Of a DNA stretch of 64,000 nt, positions 49,350-58,426 are shown one piece after another. The notes below the pieces were generated by a model. That model had not been told where the DNA came from and ran no database searches. It saw only the letters and a list, made by a program, of their open reading frames with translations. The position numbers were made by a program, and so were the translations under genes. The DNA is from Rhodovibrionaceae bacterium. Its GTDB lineage: Bacteria > Pseudomonadota > Alphaproteobacteria > Kiloniellales > DSM-21159. The first letter of the stretch is position 1. Every line of letters starts with the position of its first letter. The stretch is taken from NCBI GenBank assembly GCA_028279885.1, contig JANQMX010000028.1, positions 1 through 64,000 on the forward strand. The letters run 5' to 3'.

Positions 49350-49379
49350 ATAGAACAAAAGACGAACACGTCGAGTCAA
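49350..49379 (-). promoter_or_regulatory. candidate sigma70-type promoter of the virion operon
   Basis: On the minus strand TTGACT (49374-49379) and TTCTAT (49350-49355) are spaced by 18 bases and point into the virion operon, with a leader of about 135 bases. The -35 is good and the -10 is weak. A host-type promoter would fit the absence of a phage RNA polymerase. Confidence 0.35.
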
Positions 49380-49600
49380 GCAGCTTTTTGATTTTTTGTT
49401 CCGACGCGCTTTCCGGCGACCTCGACCCCACGTGTCGCAATTTTATCGCACGCTTTGTGTTGAATTGAGTCCTATCGTTTTTCGTTGTGATGCCGAGGGG
49501 CATCCTGCGCACCGAGCGCAAGGACGCATGCACCTTGAGAAAGGGCCTTGTGCATGCATCAGCGCCGGCATCCGCAGCGATGCAAGGCAAGGGGGTTGTG

Positions 49601-50812
49601 ATGCGGGGATGTCTTCTGACCGGTGCGGCCGCGATCATGCTGGCGGCCTGCGCACCTGATCTTTCACAAGTGACCGAGAGCTATTCGGACACCGTAAGCG
49701 GCGCGGATTCGGCGATGACCGAAGTGGTCGCGGCCAATGCGCGAGCGCGAAAGCGCCTGAACTATCAAACCATCGCCATCGACCGGCCACTGCTGCGAAT
49801 CGAAGCGGCCTGCAGCGAGATCTTCGACTTGGCCGCCTGGAGCGGCGGTGCCCTGGCGTCACCGAGTGCGGCGCCAACCGAGGAGGCGCGGCAACGCGCT
49901 CTGACGGAACGACAGAAGCGGCTCGCGCGGCTGGCAGAGAACTGCGCAGTCGTGACAACGACGCAGGCGCCAGCGGCGAGCCCTGCCCTCTTCGCGCCGA
50001 TGGCGCCCGGCGCCTCGGGCACGGCCGCTCAGCTGCGCGACCCCTTCTATCTCTGCGGCATCGACCCGACGCGCCTAACTCTATCGCAAGCCGGTAGCGC
50101 CGCCCCGGACCAAGTCGGCACACGACCGATGCGGATTCCGCCACCGGCACCCGATACCGCGGCACAGGCCGAGTTGACGGCGGCTTTGGAGGCCTATGCC
50201 AGTGCCCTGCAAGACGCCGCCGAGGCAAAGGACATCGAGGCCCTTGAGAGTGCCGCGACCCGCGTAGCCGACAGCTTGAGCGAGCTTGCCGCGCTCGCCG
50301 GGCCCTTCGGCGTTATTGCCGCGCCGGCCGTCAAGGCAGTCGGCACGGCAGCCGCGCGGCTGTCCGGCCTGTTGCTGCGGGAAGAGCGCTTCGATTTCAT
50401 CAAAGAGACCGTCAACGCCACAGACGAGGCGGTTAAGGATAGCGTGGCGGTCGTCTGTCACGGCGCCTTGCTGCTGAGCTATGAAATCGTGCGCTCCGAA
50501 GGCTTCCTGCTCAACGACATGGTCAACGACTACAACATCGCGCGCCGCCTGACCGACGCGAGCTTCGCCGGCGACCGGCAGATGATGGCACGCTTGGACG
50601 CAATGGACGGCGCAGTTCTTAGTTTGAGGCAGGTCGCCGGGCGCGACAGCGTTGCGCCGATCTTGGGCGTCGCCGAGTCGCACAACGCGCTGAAGCAGGC
50701 CGTGAACGACCCCGATCCCGACTTTGCAGCCATCGTCGCGCGCCTCAAGACGCTGATCGGTGAGTTGGAGGAGATCAGAAATATCGCGGCGACGCTGGCA
50801 CAGAGCCGCTAA
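49601..50812 (+). CDS. lipoprotein of unknown function
   Basis: The 403-residue protein starts at the ATG at 49601, with a GGGGG site upstream and a signal CLLTGAAAIMLAAC ending in a lipobox. The mature part is almost entirely helical and Ala-rich (ESYSDTVSGADSAMTEVVAA; DTAAQAELTAALEAYASALQ). No family is recognised. It is 13 bp upstream of the next gene, forming a two-gene unit that precedes the Sel1 operon. Confidence 0.7.
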   Translation: MRGCLLTGAAAIMLAACAPDLSQVTESYSDTVSGADSAMTEVVAANARARKRLNYQTIAIDRPLLRIEAACSEIFDLAAWSGGALASPSAAPTEEARQRALTERQKRLARLAENCAVVTTTQAPAASPALFAPMAPGASGTAAQLRDPFYLCGIDPTRLTLSQAGSAAPDQVGTRPMRIPPPAPDTAAQAELTAALEAYASALQDAAEAKDIEALESAATRVADSLSELAALAGPFGVIAAPAVKAVGTAAARLSGLLLREERFDFIKETVNATDEAVKDSVAVVCHGALLLSYEIVRSEGFLLNDMVNDYNIARRLTDASFAGDRQMMARLDAMDGAVLSLRQVAGRDSVAPILGVAESHNALKQAVNDPDPDFAAIVARLKTLIGELEEIRNIAATLAQSR

Positions 50813-50825
50813 GGGGAGCAGGGGC

Positions 50826-51263
50826 ATGAGCGACACACAAATGGGAGCGACCGCCGGCCAGAGCGTTTCCGCCGACGAGGCGCTGGCTGCGATTCGCCAG
50901 GGTCAGAGCGCCGAGTTCGCCACCATCACGGGCTGTATGAAGGAGGCGCAGAGCCTTGCCGCCGACGACTCGATGCCACCGCTCGAACGGCAGAGCCGCG
51001 TGCGCAATCTACGCCGTTTGCGCAACCGCGCCAACGAAGCGCTGCGCGAACTGGAAGACGATGAGCGCAGCCTGGTCCAAACCAGCAGCTACGCCAAGGA
51101 TGCGGTCGCTGCCTTGAGAGACTCCGCGAGTGCTTTGACCCAAGAGATCGGCAAGACCGAGCGGATCTCCGACCGCATAGACGGCATCAGCAATGCAGTC
51201 GGCAAGGTCGTGGTCGTCGCCGACAACGTGCTGAGCCGGGCGAGCGGAACCGGCGGCGCCTGA
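50826..51263 (+). CDS. helical protein of unknown function
   Basis: The 145-residue soluble protein has a start at 50826 with AGGGGAGCAGGGG just upstream. It is predicted as long amphipathic helices (RNLRRLRNRANEALRELEDD, EIGKTERISDRIDGISNAVG) that could form a coiled coil. It has no signal peptide or known domain. It is cotranscribed with the lipoprotein, so an envelope-linked role is possible. Confidence 0.6.
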   Translation: MSDTQMGATAGQSVSADEALAAIRQGQSAEFATITGCMKEAQSLAADDSMPPLERQSRVRNLRRLRNRANEALRELEDDERSLVQTSSYAKDAVAALRDSASALTQEIGKTERISDRIDGISNAVGKVVVVADNVLSRASGTGGA

Positions 51264-51539
51264 GAAGGGCGGTACGCTGAGTTGCCGGCTCGCGCCAGCT
51301 CTTAGAGTACACCGTTCGATCACACTGCGTCCGTCCTGGACAGTGAAGCGCGTATAGCCGCTCAGTGTCCCGCTGCGGGCGACATCGCTACCGCAGTCCC
51401 GCGAAAGATCTTAAGCATTCAAGCCCCTAGCTTAGGCTTTCTGAGATCCCACAACTTTCCGTTTATGTCACACGCCCCCAGATTGTGGTAGCCTAGGACT
51501 TTGTGTCTAGGTGCCAACAACAAAGTCCGGGGAAGGACC
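51264..51539. other. 276-bp gap upstream of the Sel1 operon
   Basis: No gene is seen. It probably carries the Sel1 operon promoter. The near-palindromic words CCTAGCTTAGG-like (about 51426) and AGCCTAGG (about 51491) are present, but no defined site can be named. Confidence 0.4.
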
Positions 51540-53699
51540 ATGAAGCGTTTACCGGCAATCTCCGTATTGCTTGCCCTATCGCTCGCCCTCACCGCCTGCC
51601 AGGGCGCTACTAACCAAAACGCCCAGCCGGCGACCGGTAGCGGCGCTCTGGGTGCATCTCTCTCTGCTAATCTCACCGCGATGGATGCTGAGACTGCGTT
51701 GGAGAAGGGCGAGGCAGCCTTCCAAAGTAGCGACTACGAGATGGCGGCAGAACTGTTCCGCTCGGCAGCGGAACGCGGACTAGCTGCTGCACAGGTCCGA
51801 TTGGCACACCTCTACGACACAGGCAAAGGTGTGCGGAAGGATTTACGCGAGGCAGCAAAGTGGACGCTTCGCGCTGCCAAGCAAGGCAACGCGGAAGGGC
51901 AGTTCCTTGTCGGTCTAAGATATGAGTACGGCCTGGGTCGGCCACAGGATCATAGGGAGGCGCTGCATTGGTACCGATTGGCCGCCGAGCGCTGCCATTC
52001 CGAGGCCCAGGCTGCTCTTGGTATGTACTATCGAGAAGGACTGGGGGTGCCGCGCGACGAGGCAAAGGCAGAGAGGTGGTTCACGCTGTCCGGTGACCAA
52101 GTCGCCGAAGGAACTGATACGCTCTTCACTAGGTTTTGCATCCAAGTCGCAAATGCCCCAGAAGGCCCGGAAGCAGTGCTGGAGCAAAACCGTTTCGCCG
52201 CTGAGGCCGGCGATCCCGAGGCGCAGACTGTCCTTGGAGCCCTGTACCAAAAAGGGTTTCGTTCCATGCCCAAAGACAATGCAAAAGCCGAGATCTGGCT
52301 GAGGCGCGCCGCCGAGCAAGGACATCCCGACGGGCAGTACCGACTGGCCAGGCTCTATTACCTAAGGAATCTAAACGACAGTTCGTTCAAGGAGCGCACC
52401 TCTTACGAGTACAAGGAAGAACTGAAGTGGTTCCACATGGCAGCCGAGCAAGGCCACCTCAAGGCAATGGACGAGCTGGGAAACATGCACGGGATGGGGC
52501 TCGGCGTACCGAAAGACAAGATCGAAGCGCAGAAATGGTATAGCGTATCCTATCGGCTTGGTGATCGCTCAGTCGGCTACACCGAAGGAAGGATCGCCGA
52601 TGAGTTAACGGCCGATCAGAAAGCCGAGGCCGATCGGCGCGCTGAGCAGTGGCTGGCGGACTTCCGTAACGGCAAACGTACGGCAAGCGAGGGACAGGTC
52701 GCGGCGCGCGATGCAACGCCACGGCCCGCGACGAGTGCCGTGAGCCGAACGCAAAGCGCCGAACAGGACCACGCTATAAGTCTTGCGGAGAACTTTGTTC
52801 CCGGCGCCCCAGTCGCTAGCGGCGCCTCCCCCTCTGCGAACGCAGCTTTCAGGCGCGGCTCGGAGGCCCTTGACCGCAAAGACTATGCCGAAGCGCTGCG
52901 CTGGTATCAGCGCGGCGCCGACCAGGGCAGCGCCAAAGCCCAGTTCGCCCTCGGCACCATGTATGTCAACGGCACCGCCGGGCGCAAGGACGATGCGGAA
53001 GGCGCGCGGCTTATCCGGGCCGCCGCCGAACAGGGTCTCGCCGGCGCGCAAAGCGGTTTGGGTGTCATGTACCGGGCTGGGGTCGGCGTCCCTCAAGATT
53101 ATACCCAGGCTGCAAAGTGGCTGCGCCTAGCCGCAGAGCAGGGCGAAGCCAGCGCGCAGAGCCAGCTCGCCAGCATGTACGGACTCGGTCAGGGCGTGCG
53201 GCAGGACTATGCAGAGGCTGTGCGCTGGTTCCGCTCGGCCGCAGATCAAGACTATGCCGATGCGCAATATGGCCTCGGGTTTTTGTACCAAACCGGGCAC
53301 GGCGTGTCTCAAGACGACGTCGAGGCGGTGAGGTGGTTCCGCAAGGCGGCCGATCAGGGTCATGCTGAGGCCCAGGACTATCTTGGCGCCATGTATCTGA
53401 AGGGCTGGGGTGTCGCGCAAGATTTGGCGGCTGCGGCGAAGTGGTTCCGGGCTGCAGCCGAGCAAGGCCGCTCGCAAGCGCAGCACAATCTCGCCGGCCT
53501 CTACGCCGGCGGCCACGGCGTCAAGCTGGACGTCGTGGAGGCCTACAAGTGGTTCAGCTTGGCCTTGGCACAGGGACAGCAAGAGTCGGAGGAGAAACTG
53601 GGTCTCCTGTCTCTATACATGAACCAGTCGATGATCGCCGAGGCCGAACGCCGCGCCGACGAATGGCGTCGGGCCTACCGCGCACGCCAGCGCGGCTAG
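51540..53699 (+). CDS. Sel1-repeat lipoprotein
   Basis: The 719-residue protein has a signal peptide and lipobox (LLALSLALTAC), then two blocks of Sel1-like repeats (about 40-380 and 430-710) separated by a Ser/Ala-rich linker. Typical units read LAHLYDTGKGVRKDLREAAK and LGFLYQTGHGVSQDDVEAVR. The ATG at 51540 follows a GGAAGGA site. Sel1 repeats form right-handed solenoids for protein binding. It is the first of three adjacent Sel1 genes; the partner is unknown. Confidence 0.9.
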   Translation: MKRLPAISVLLALSLALTACQGATNQNAQPATGSGALGASLSANLTAMDAETALEKGEAAFQSSDYEMAAELFRSAAERGLAAAQVRLAHLYDTGKGVRKDLREAAKWTLRAAKQGNAEGQFLVGLRYEYGLGRPQDHREALHWYRLAAERCHSEAQAALGMYYREGLGVPRDEAKAERWFTLSGDQVAEGTDTLFTRFCIQVANAPEGPEAVLEQNRFAAEAGDPEAQTVLGALYQKGFRSMPKDNAKAEIWLRRAAEQGHPDGQYRLARLYYLRNLNDSSFKERTSYEYKEELKWFHMAAEQGHLKAMDELGNMHGMGLGVPKDKIEAQKWYSVSYRLGDRSVGYTEGRIADELTADQKAEADRRAEQWLADFRNGKRTASEGQVAARDATPRPATSAVSRTQSAEQDHAISLAENFVPGAPVASGASPSANAAFRRGSEALDRKDYAEALRWYQRGADQGSAKAQFALGTMYVNGTAGRKDDAEGARLIRAAAEQGLAGAQSGLGVMYRAGVGVPQDYTQAAKWLRLAAEQGEASAQSQLASMYGLGQGVRQDYAEAVRWFRSAADQDYADAQYGLGFLYQTGHGVSQDDVEAVRWFRKAADQGHAEAQDYLGAMYLKGWGVAQDLAAAAKWFRAAAEQGRSQAQHNLAGLYAGGHGVKLDVVEAYKWFSLALAQGQQESEEKLGLLSLYMNQSMIAEAERRADEWRRAYRARQRG

Positions 53700-53713
53700 C
53701 AAGGAGCGCTGTA

Positions 53714-56320
53714 ATGAAATTGCCGATTGCGCTGGCCGTCCTGGTTCTGGGCCTTTCACTCATCTTGCCCTTAGCTGTCCCGGCTTGGGCGGAAGAGACC
53801 GCTCTGAGCAAAGGGAATTCGGCTTACGACCGCGGCGACTACGCAGAAGCGGCGCGGCTTTACTGGCCGCTCGCCGAGGCGGGCGATGCCGAAGCGCAGG
53901 CTCAGCTCGGCGCCATGTACCGCGACGGTCTCGGCCTGCCGCAGGACGATGATCAAGCCTCGATCTGGTCGAGCTACGCGGCGCTACAGAACAATGCAAC
54001 GGCATACTATAGCCTCGGCGTGCTTTATGGTCGCCGCCGTGGGATGGAGTATGGCGAGGCCGAGGCTGAAGCGCTCAAGTGGTATCGCCTTGCCGCAGAA
54101 CAGGGACAAGCCGATGCCCAGGTTCGGCTCGGGGAACTCTACGAAAAGGGACAAGGTGGCCTGCCCCAGGACGAAGCAGAAGCGCTCAGGTGGTATCGCC
54201 TAGCCGCTGAGCAAGGCCATGCTGAAGGACAGTACTTGTTAGCATTCAGCATTGGCTATGCTGAGGGACTAACGGCGGCCGAGGCTAAGGCTGAAGAGGT
54301 CAAGTGGTACCAAGCGGCTGCGGCACAGGACCATGCGATTGCACAGCACCTGCTTTCCGGACGCTACTTCGATGGCATCGGGGTACCGGCCGATACTGCC
54401 GAAGGTTTGCGTCTGCTTCAGCGCTCTGCCGAGCAGGGTCACGCCTCAGCGTCGAAGTCCCTGGCCTTTCAGTACCACAATGGCCGCCGCGTTCCAAAGG
54501 ACGCGGTGACGGCACGGATGTGGTATCGCATCGCTGAGGTTCAGGGCGATGTCAGTGCCGACGACAGTCGGCTCGAGCTAGAACCAAGTATGACAGCCGC
54601 CGAAATCGCCGAGTCCGAAGCGCGGGCGCAAGAATGGTTGGCTGCCGATCCTGAACGCAGAGATGGCACCCGTTGGGGCTGGTTTTCTGGACGAGCGGCA
54701 AATCCGGCTTCGGGCGAGCCGCCGGACGAAACGGCGCTCGCAGCCATTCGATTGGCCGCCGAACTGGGCGACCCCAACGCTCAGTTCAATCTCGGCCGGA
54801 TGCACTTCACAGGCAACGGGCTGCCGCAGGACGACGACGCAGCGGCCCATTGGCTCAGCCTGGCAGCAGAAGAGGGGCAGCCGCGAGCGCAAGCCTTTCT
54901 CGGCGCCCTCTACATTCAAGGTCGCGGTGTGCAGCGGGATATGGTCACCGCGCAAACGTGGCTGTATATCGCAGCAGCTCAGGGGGACCTCCTCGGCAGC
55001 CAAGTAGGAGAGAACAACGCTAAGGAGTTGAGCCAAGCGGAAATTGCAGAAGCTGAGAAGAGAGCCAGAGACTGGCTAGCAGCCTTCGAAGCACGCCTCG
55101 CGGCCCGGCTAGCCAGCTACCAGGTGCGGGGACGTCAGGCGGCGCACGCCGACGAGCCGGCCGCTGAAGCACCGCCTAGCCCGGCAGAAGAGCGGGCGGC
55201 CGATTTGCGTCGGGCTGCAGAAGCAGGGGATGCTGAAGCGCAAGTCCGCCTCGCTGGCCACTATATGGAAGGCCTTGGAGTACCACAGGACGATGTAGAG
55301 GCCGCAAAGTGGTATCTCGCTGCGGCTGAGCAAGGCAACGCGCTGGCACAATACAATACTGCATCTTTCATGTTCCAAGGCCGGGGCGTGCCGGAAGACA
55401 AGGTGGCAGCCATGGCTTGGCTGCGTGCTGCCGCTGAGCAGGCCATGCCGGAGGCGCAGCACAGCCTCGGTGAGATTTACAAGCGTGGTTACGGTGCGCC
55501 ACAGGATGACACGGAGGCGGTTGGGTGGTTCCGCAAAGCAGCGGAGCAGGATTACGCGGATGCACAGTTTAGCCTCGGCGAGATGTATCAAGACGGCCGT
55601 GGCGTCCCGCAAGACCATCTTATGGCGCATGTCTGGTTCAATCTTGCCGGTGCCGGCCACCAATGGCTTCGTAAGGTTGCCGAGCCGCTGAGCCGCGGGC
55701 AGATTACCGAGGCTCAAGCGCAGGCCCGTGCGCTGTGGGAGGCTTTCGAGGCACGGCGCAACTGGCAAGCGGTACAGGCTGCCGCGAGTGGGGCTGTGGA
55801 AGAGGAAGCCTACGAACCCGACCAGGAGGCAGAGCTGCAGGCAATCCGCCAAGCCGCTCGAGCTGGCGACGCTGACGCACAGCTGGCGCTAGGCGGGCTC
55901 TACGAGCATGGCAAAAAAGTCCCTCGGAACTACGCGCAGGCTGCGCGCTGGTACTACCAAGCCGCCGTTCAGGGAAATGGAGCAGCGCTGTTTAGGCTTG
56001 GACATCTCTTTGAATTTGGAAACGGCGTGGAGCAGAGCGCGCGGCAAGCTGCGCGCTGGTATCGCCGCGCCGCGGAACATGGTCATCGAAAGGCATTTCA
56101 TCAGCTCGCTACACGGTATCACGAGGGCCGAGGCCTGCCCCAAGATCGCGTCCTCGCCCATACCTGGTACAGCCTCGCCGTTGATGAGGGCGACGAGAGT
56201 GCGGAGAATCTGCGCAAATGGCTCGCGCGGGAGATGACCGCTCCTGAGATCGCCGAAGCGGAAGAGCGCGCCGAGGCTTGGCGGAAGAAGTTCGCTGGCC
56301 AGCAAGACGAAGCAGAGTGA
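53714..56320 (+). CDS. exported Sel1-repeat protein
   Basis: The 868-residue protein starts at 53714 with AAGGAG nine bases upstream; an in-frame extension to 53441 overlaps the previous gene and is not used. It has a signal peptide (LAVLVLGLSLILPLAVPAWA) cleaved before EETA, then Sel1 units almost to the end (LGAMYRDGLGLPQDDDQASI, LGEIYKRGYGAPQDDTEAVG). Several units carry a MTAAEIAESEARAQEWLA-type insertion (also EMTAPEIAEAEERAEAWRKK). It is probably periplasmic. Confidence 0.9.
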   Translation: MKLPIALAVLVLGLSLILPLAVPAWAEETALSKGNSAYDRGDYAEAARLYWPLAEAGDAEAQAQLGAMYRDGLGLPQDDDQASIWSSYAALQNNATAYYSLGVLYGRRRGMEYGEAEAEALKWYRLAAEQGQADAQVRLGELYEKGQGGLPQDEAEALRWYRLAAEQGHAEGQYLLAFSIGYAEGLTAAEAKAEEVKWYQAAAAQDHAIAQHLLSGRYFDGIGVPADTAEGLRLLQRSAEQGHASASKSLAFQYHNGRRVPKDAVTARMWYRIAEVQGDVSADDSRLELEPSMTAAEIAESEARAQEWLAADPERRDGTRWGWFSGRAANPASGEPPDETALAAIRLAAELGDPNAQFNLGRMHFTGNGLPQDDDAAAHWLSLAAEEGQPRAQAFLGALYIQGRGVQRDMVTAQTWLYIAAAQGDLLGSQVGENNAKELSQAEIAEAEKRARDWLAAFEARLAARLASYQVRGRQAAHADEPAAEAPPSPAEERAADLRRAAEAGDAEAQVRLAGHYMEGLGVPQDDVEAAKWYLAAAEQGNALAQYNTASFMFQGRGVPEDKVAAMAWLRAAAEQAMPEAQHSLGEIYKRGYGAPQDDTEAVGWFRKAAEQDYADAQFSLGEMYQDGRGVPQDHLMAHVWFNLAGAGHQWLRKVAEPLSRGQITEAQAQARALWEAFEARRNWQAVQAAASGAVEEEAYEPDQEAELQAIRQAARAGDADAQLALGGLYEHGKKVPRNYAQAARWYYQAAVQGNGAALFRLGHLFEFGNGVEQSARQAARWYRRAAEHGHRKAFHQLATRYHEGRGLPQDRVLAHTWYSLAVDEGDESAENLRKWLAREMTAPEIAEAEERAEAWRKKFAGQQDEAE

Positions 56321-56325
56321 GAGCG

Positions 56326-58134
56326 ATGAAGAGAAGATTGCAAACCGCGCTGGCCGCCTTGCTCTTTGCTGTCTCCCTGCCCCTGGCAGCACCGACCTGG
56401 GCCAGCTCCGCACTCAAGAAGGCTGAACATGCCTACGACCGCGGCGACTATGCCGCCGCCATCGAGTTGTATCGCGAAGCGGCCGATGACGGGGTCGCGA
56501 TGGCTCAACACAATCTGGGGATCATCCATTTCCAGGGTGAACTCGTACCTCAAGACTTTTCTCGAGCAGCACAATGGTTCCGGAAGGCCGCAGAGCAGAA
56601 CTATGCTGCAGGGCAATTCTATCTTGGCTTCTTGTATGAGGGAGGGCGCGGTGTCGCACAGGACGGTCAAGAAGCTGAAAGGTGGTACCGCCTCGCCGCT
56701 GAGCAAGGTTATGTGAAAGCCTATGATAACCTCGGCTTACTGTATTATCTGGGCAGGGGAGTGCAGAAAGATATTGAGGAGGCGGTGCGGTGGCTCCGCT
56801 TGGCCGGCGAGCATGGAGACGAAGGCTCGCAAACTCTCTTAGCCATGTTGTTCGAGAATGGGGAGGGTGTTCCGCAGGACTATGCCAAGGCGGCGAAATG
56901 GTACCGTTTAGCCGCAGAGCAAGAGGAAGCGGAAGCGCAATACCGGCTTGGTAACTTGTATGCGAAGGGTTCAGGTGTATCCCAAGATGATGCCGCCGCC
57001 GCTGCCTGGTGGCGCAGAGCGGCTGAACAGGGTTACGCAAAGGCACAACACAATCTTGCTGTGATGTACCAGGACGGCCGGGGCTTGGCACAGAGCGATG
57101 CCGAAGCCGTAAAGTGGTATTCCTTGGCCGCCGCACAGAACTACACGAAGTCGCAGTACAGCCTCGCCCATGCCTACGGCGAGGGCCGAGGCGTTCCTCG
57201 AAACGACAAGGAAGCGGCTCGGCTGCTCCGGCTAGTCGCTGAAAAGGGGATAGCCCGGGGGCAAGCCGATCTAGCATTCATGTTTTATCACGGCTTTGGT
57301 GTATCCAAGGACTATGCTGAAGCCGCCAAATGGTATCGTTTGGCTGCAGAGCAAGGCCGGGCAGAGGCGCAATTCAGCCTAGGCGTTCATTACTACAATG
57401 GAGCTGGCTTACGACAAGACTATGCCAAAGCAGCGAAGTGGTTCCGTGAGGCGGCCGATCAAGAACACGCAGAAGGACAGTATATGCTTGGCCAAGCCTA
57501 TAGCCAGGGCTTGGGCGTATCACAGAACGATGGCGAAGCGGTGAAGTGGTATCGCCTCTCTGCCCAGCAAGGCAATGCCGATGCTCAATTCGCGCTCGGA
57601 TTCCATTATGATGAGGGCTTAGGCGTCACCGAGAGTGATACAGAGGCCCTGAAGTGGTATCGACTGGCCGCAAAGCAGGGTCTCTCCGATGCACAATACA
57701 ACTTAGGCATTATGTACGATCTTGGCGAGGGTGTTGCGGAAGACAACGAGGAAGCCGCCAAATGGTACCGCATGGCAGCCGAGCAGGGTGACGCTTACGC
57801 ACAGTTCAGCCTAGGCGAGATGTACGATCTCGGCGAGGGCGTGCGGCAGAACTCTAGCAAAGCTGTAGAGTGGTTCCGTTTAGCCGCCGAGCAAGGCGAC
57901 GCCTACGCGCAAACCAGCCTTGGAGCGATGTATCAGTATGGCCGAGGCATCTCAAAAGACTACGTCGAAGCGTTCAAGTGGTACAATCTGGCATTGTTGC
58001 AAGGCGATGAAGAAGCAGAGGCTGCCCAGAGAACTCTTATCCGCACAATGACCGCCGCTGAGATTGTTGAGGCAGAGCGACGCGCGGAGGCCTGGTTGGC
58101 AGAGTTCCGAGCCCGGCAAGGTAACGCGGAGTAG
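56326..58134 (+). CDS. exported Sel1-repeat protein
   Basis: This 602-residue protein starts five bases after the previous stop. The signal peptide LQTALAALLFAVSLPLAAPT is cleaved around WASS. About fourteen very regular Sel1 units follow (LGIMYDLGEGVAEDNEEAAK, LGEMYDLGEGVRQNSSKAVE), then the TMTAAEIVEAERRAEAWLAE ending shared with the preceding protein. High unit similarity suggests recent internal expansion. It is the last gene of the Sel1 operon. Confidence 0.9.
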   Translation: MKRRLQTALAALLFAVSLPLAAPTWASSALKKAEHAYDRGDYAAAIELYREAADDGVAMAQHNLGIIHFQGELVPQDFSRAAQWFRKAAEQNYAAGQFYLGFLYEGGRGVAQDGQEAERWYRLAAEQGYVKAYDNLGLLYYLGRGVQKDIEEAVRWLRLAGEHGDEGSQTLLAMLFENGEGVPQDYAKAAKWYRLAAEQEEAEAQYRLGNLYAKGSGVSQDDAAAAAWWRRAAEQGYAKAQHNLAVMYQDGRGLAQSDAEAVKWYSLAAAQNYTKSQYSLAHAYGEGRGVPRNDKEAARLLRLVAEKGIARGQADLAFMFYHGFGVSKDYAEAAKWYRLAAEQGRAEAQFSLGVHYYNGAGLRQDYAKAAKWFREAADQEHAEGQYMLGQAYSQGLGVSQNDGEAVKWYRLSAQQGNADAQFALGFHYDEGLGVTESDTEALKWYRLAAKQGLSDAQYNLGIMYDLGEGVAEDNEEAAKWYRMAAEQGDAYAQFSLGEMYDLGEGVRQNSSKAVEWFRLAAEQGDAYAQTSLGAMYQYGRGISKDYVEAFKWYNLALLQGDEEAEAAQRTLIRTMTAAEIVEAERRAEAWLAEFRARQGNAE

Positions 58135-58426
58135 CGGGCCGGAGCGGCAGCGGCGGTGCTGGGTCACGTCGCGCAGGATGGCATCCATGATGACAGGTCG
58201 GCGGCTTTGCTGCACCTGCGAGATTTAATCAGAAGTTCACAGGATCAGCCCCGGGCGAAAACTATGCTTTCGCCTATCGTGCCTTGTTTGAGTGGCATAG
58301 CTGTTCATTCCGGCCGATCGGCATTGCTCGGCGCAGGACGTATTGGGCTTTGTGCATTGCCATGCGTGGCGATGTTGCTCCCATGTGAGCGGAGCGCCGC
58401 CGAAAACGGTGACTGAGGAACCATCC

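Larger units (their letters stand above)
49214..49600. other. 387-bp divergent control region at the module's right edge
   Basis: This AT-rich gap lies between the leftward virion operon and the rightward lipoprotein gene. It holds a hairpin (49296-49325), a sigma70-like leftward promoter (49350-49379) and T/A tracts near 49381-49400. Frames crossing it lack coding signs. No sequence matching the left edge of the module (possible att site) was found by eye. Confidence 0.55.

Noticed and set aside
18222..49600. Integrase, tRNA or att repeats at the module edges
   Set aside because: None seen by eye on either strand; a computed repeat search of the edges could still reveal a short core.
49210..49638. 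142-codon minus-strand frame across the right edge
   Set aside because: Arg/Ser/Pro-rich shadow spanning the control region and the lipoprotein start; no supporting start.
53441..53713. 91-codon N-terminal extension of the second Sel1 protein
   Set aside because: It overlaps the first Sel1 gene in another frame; the internal ATG has AAGGAG and starts a signal peptide.
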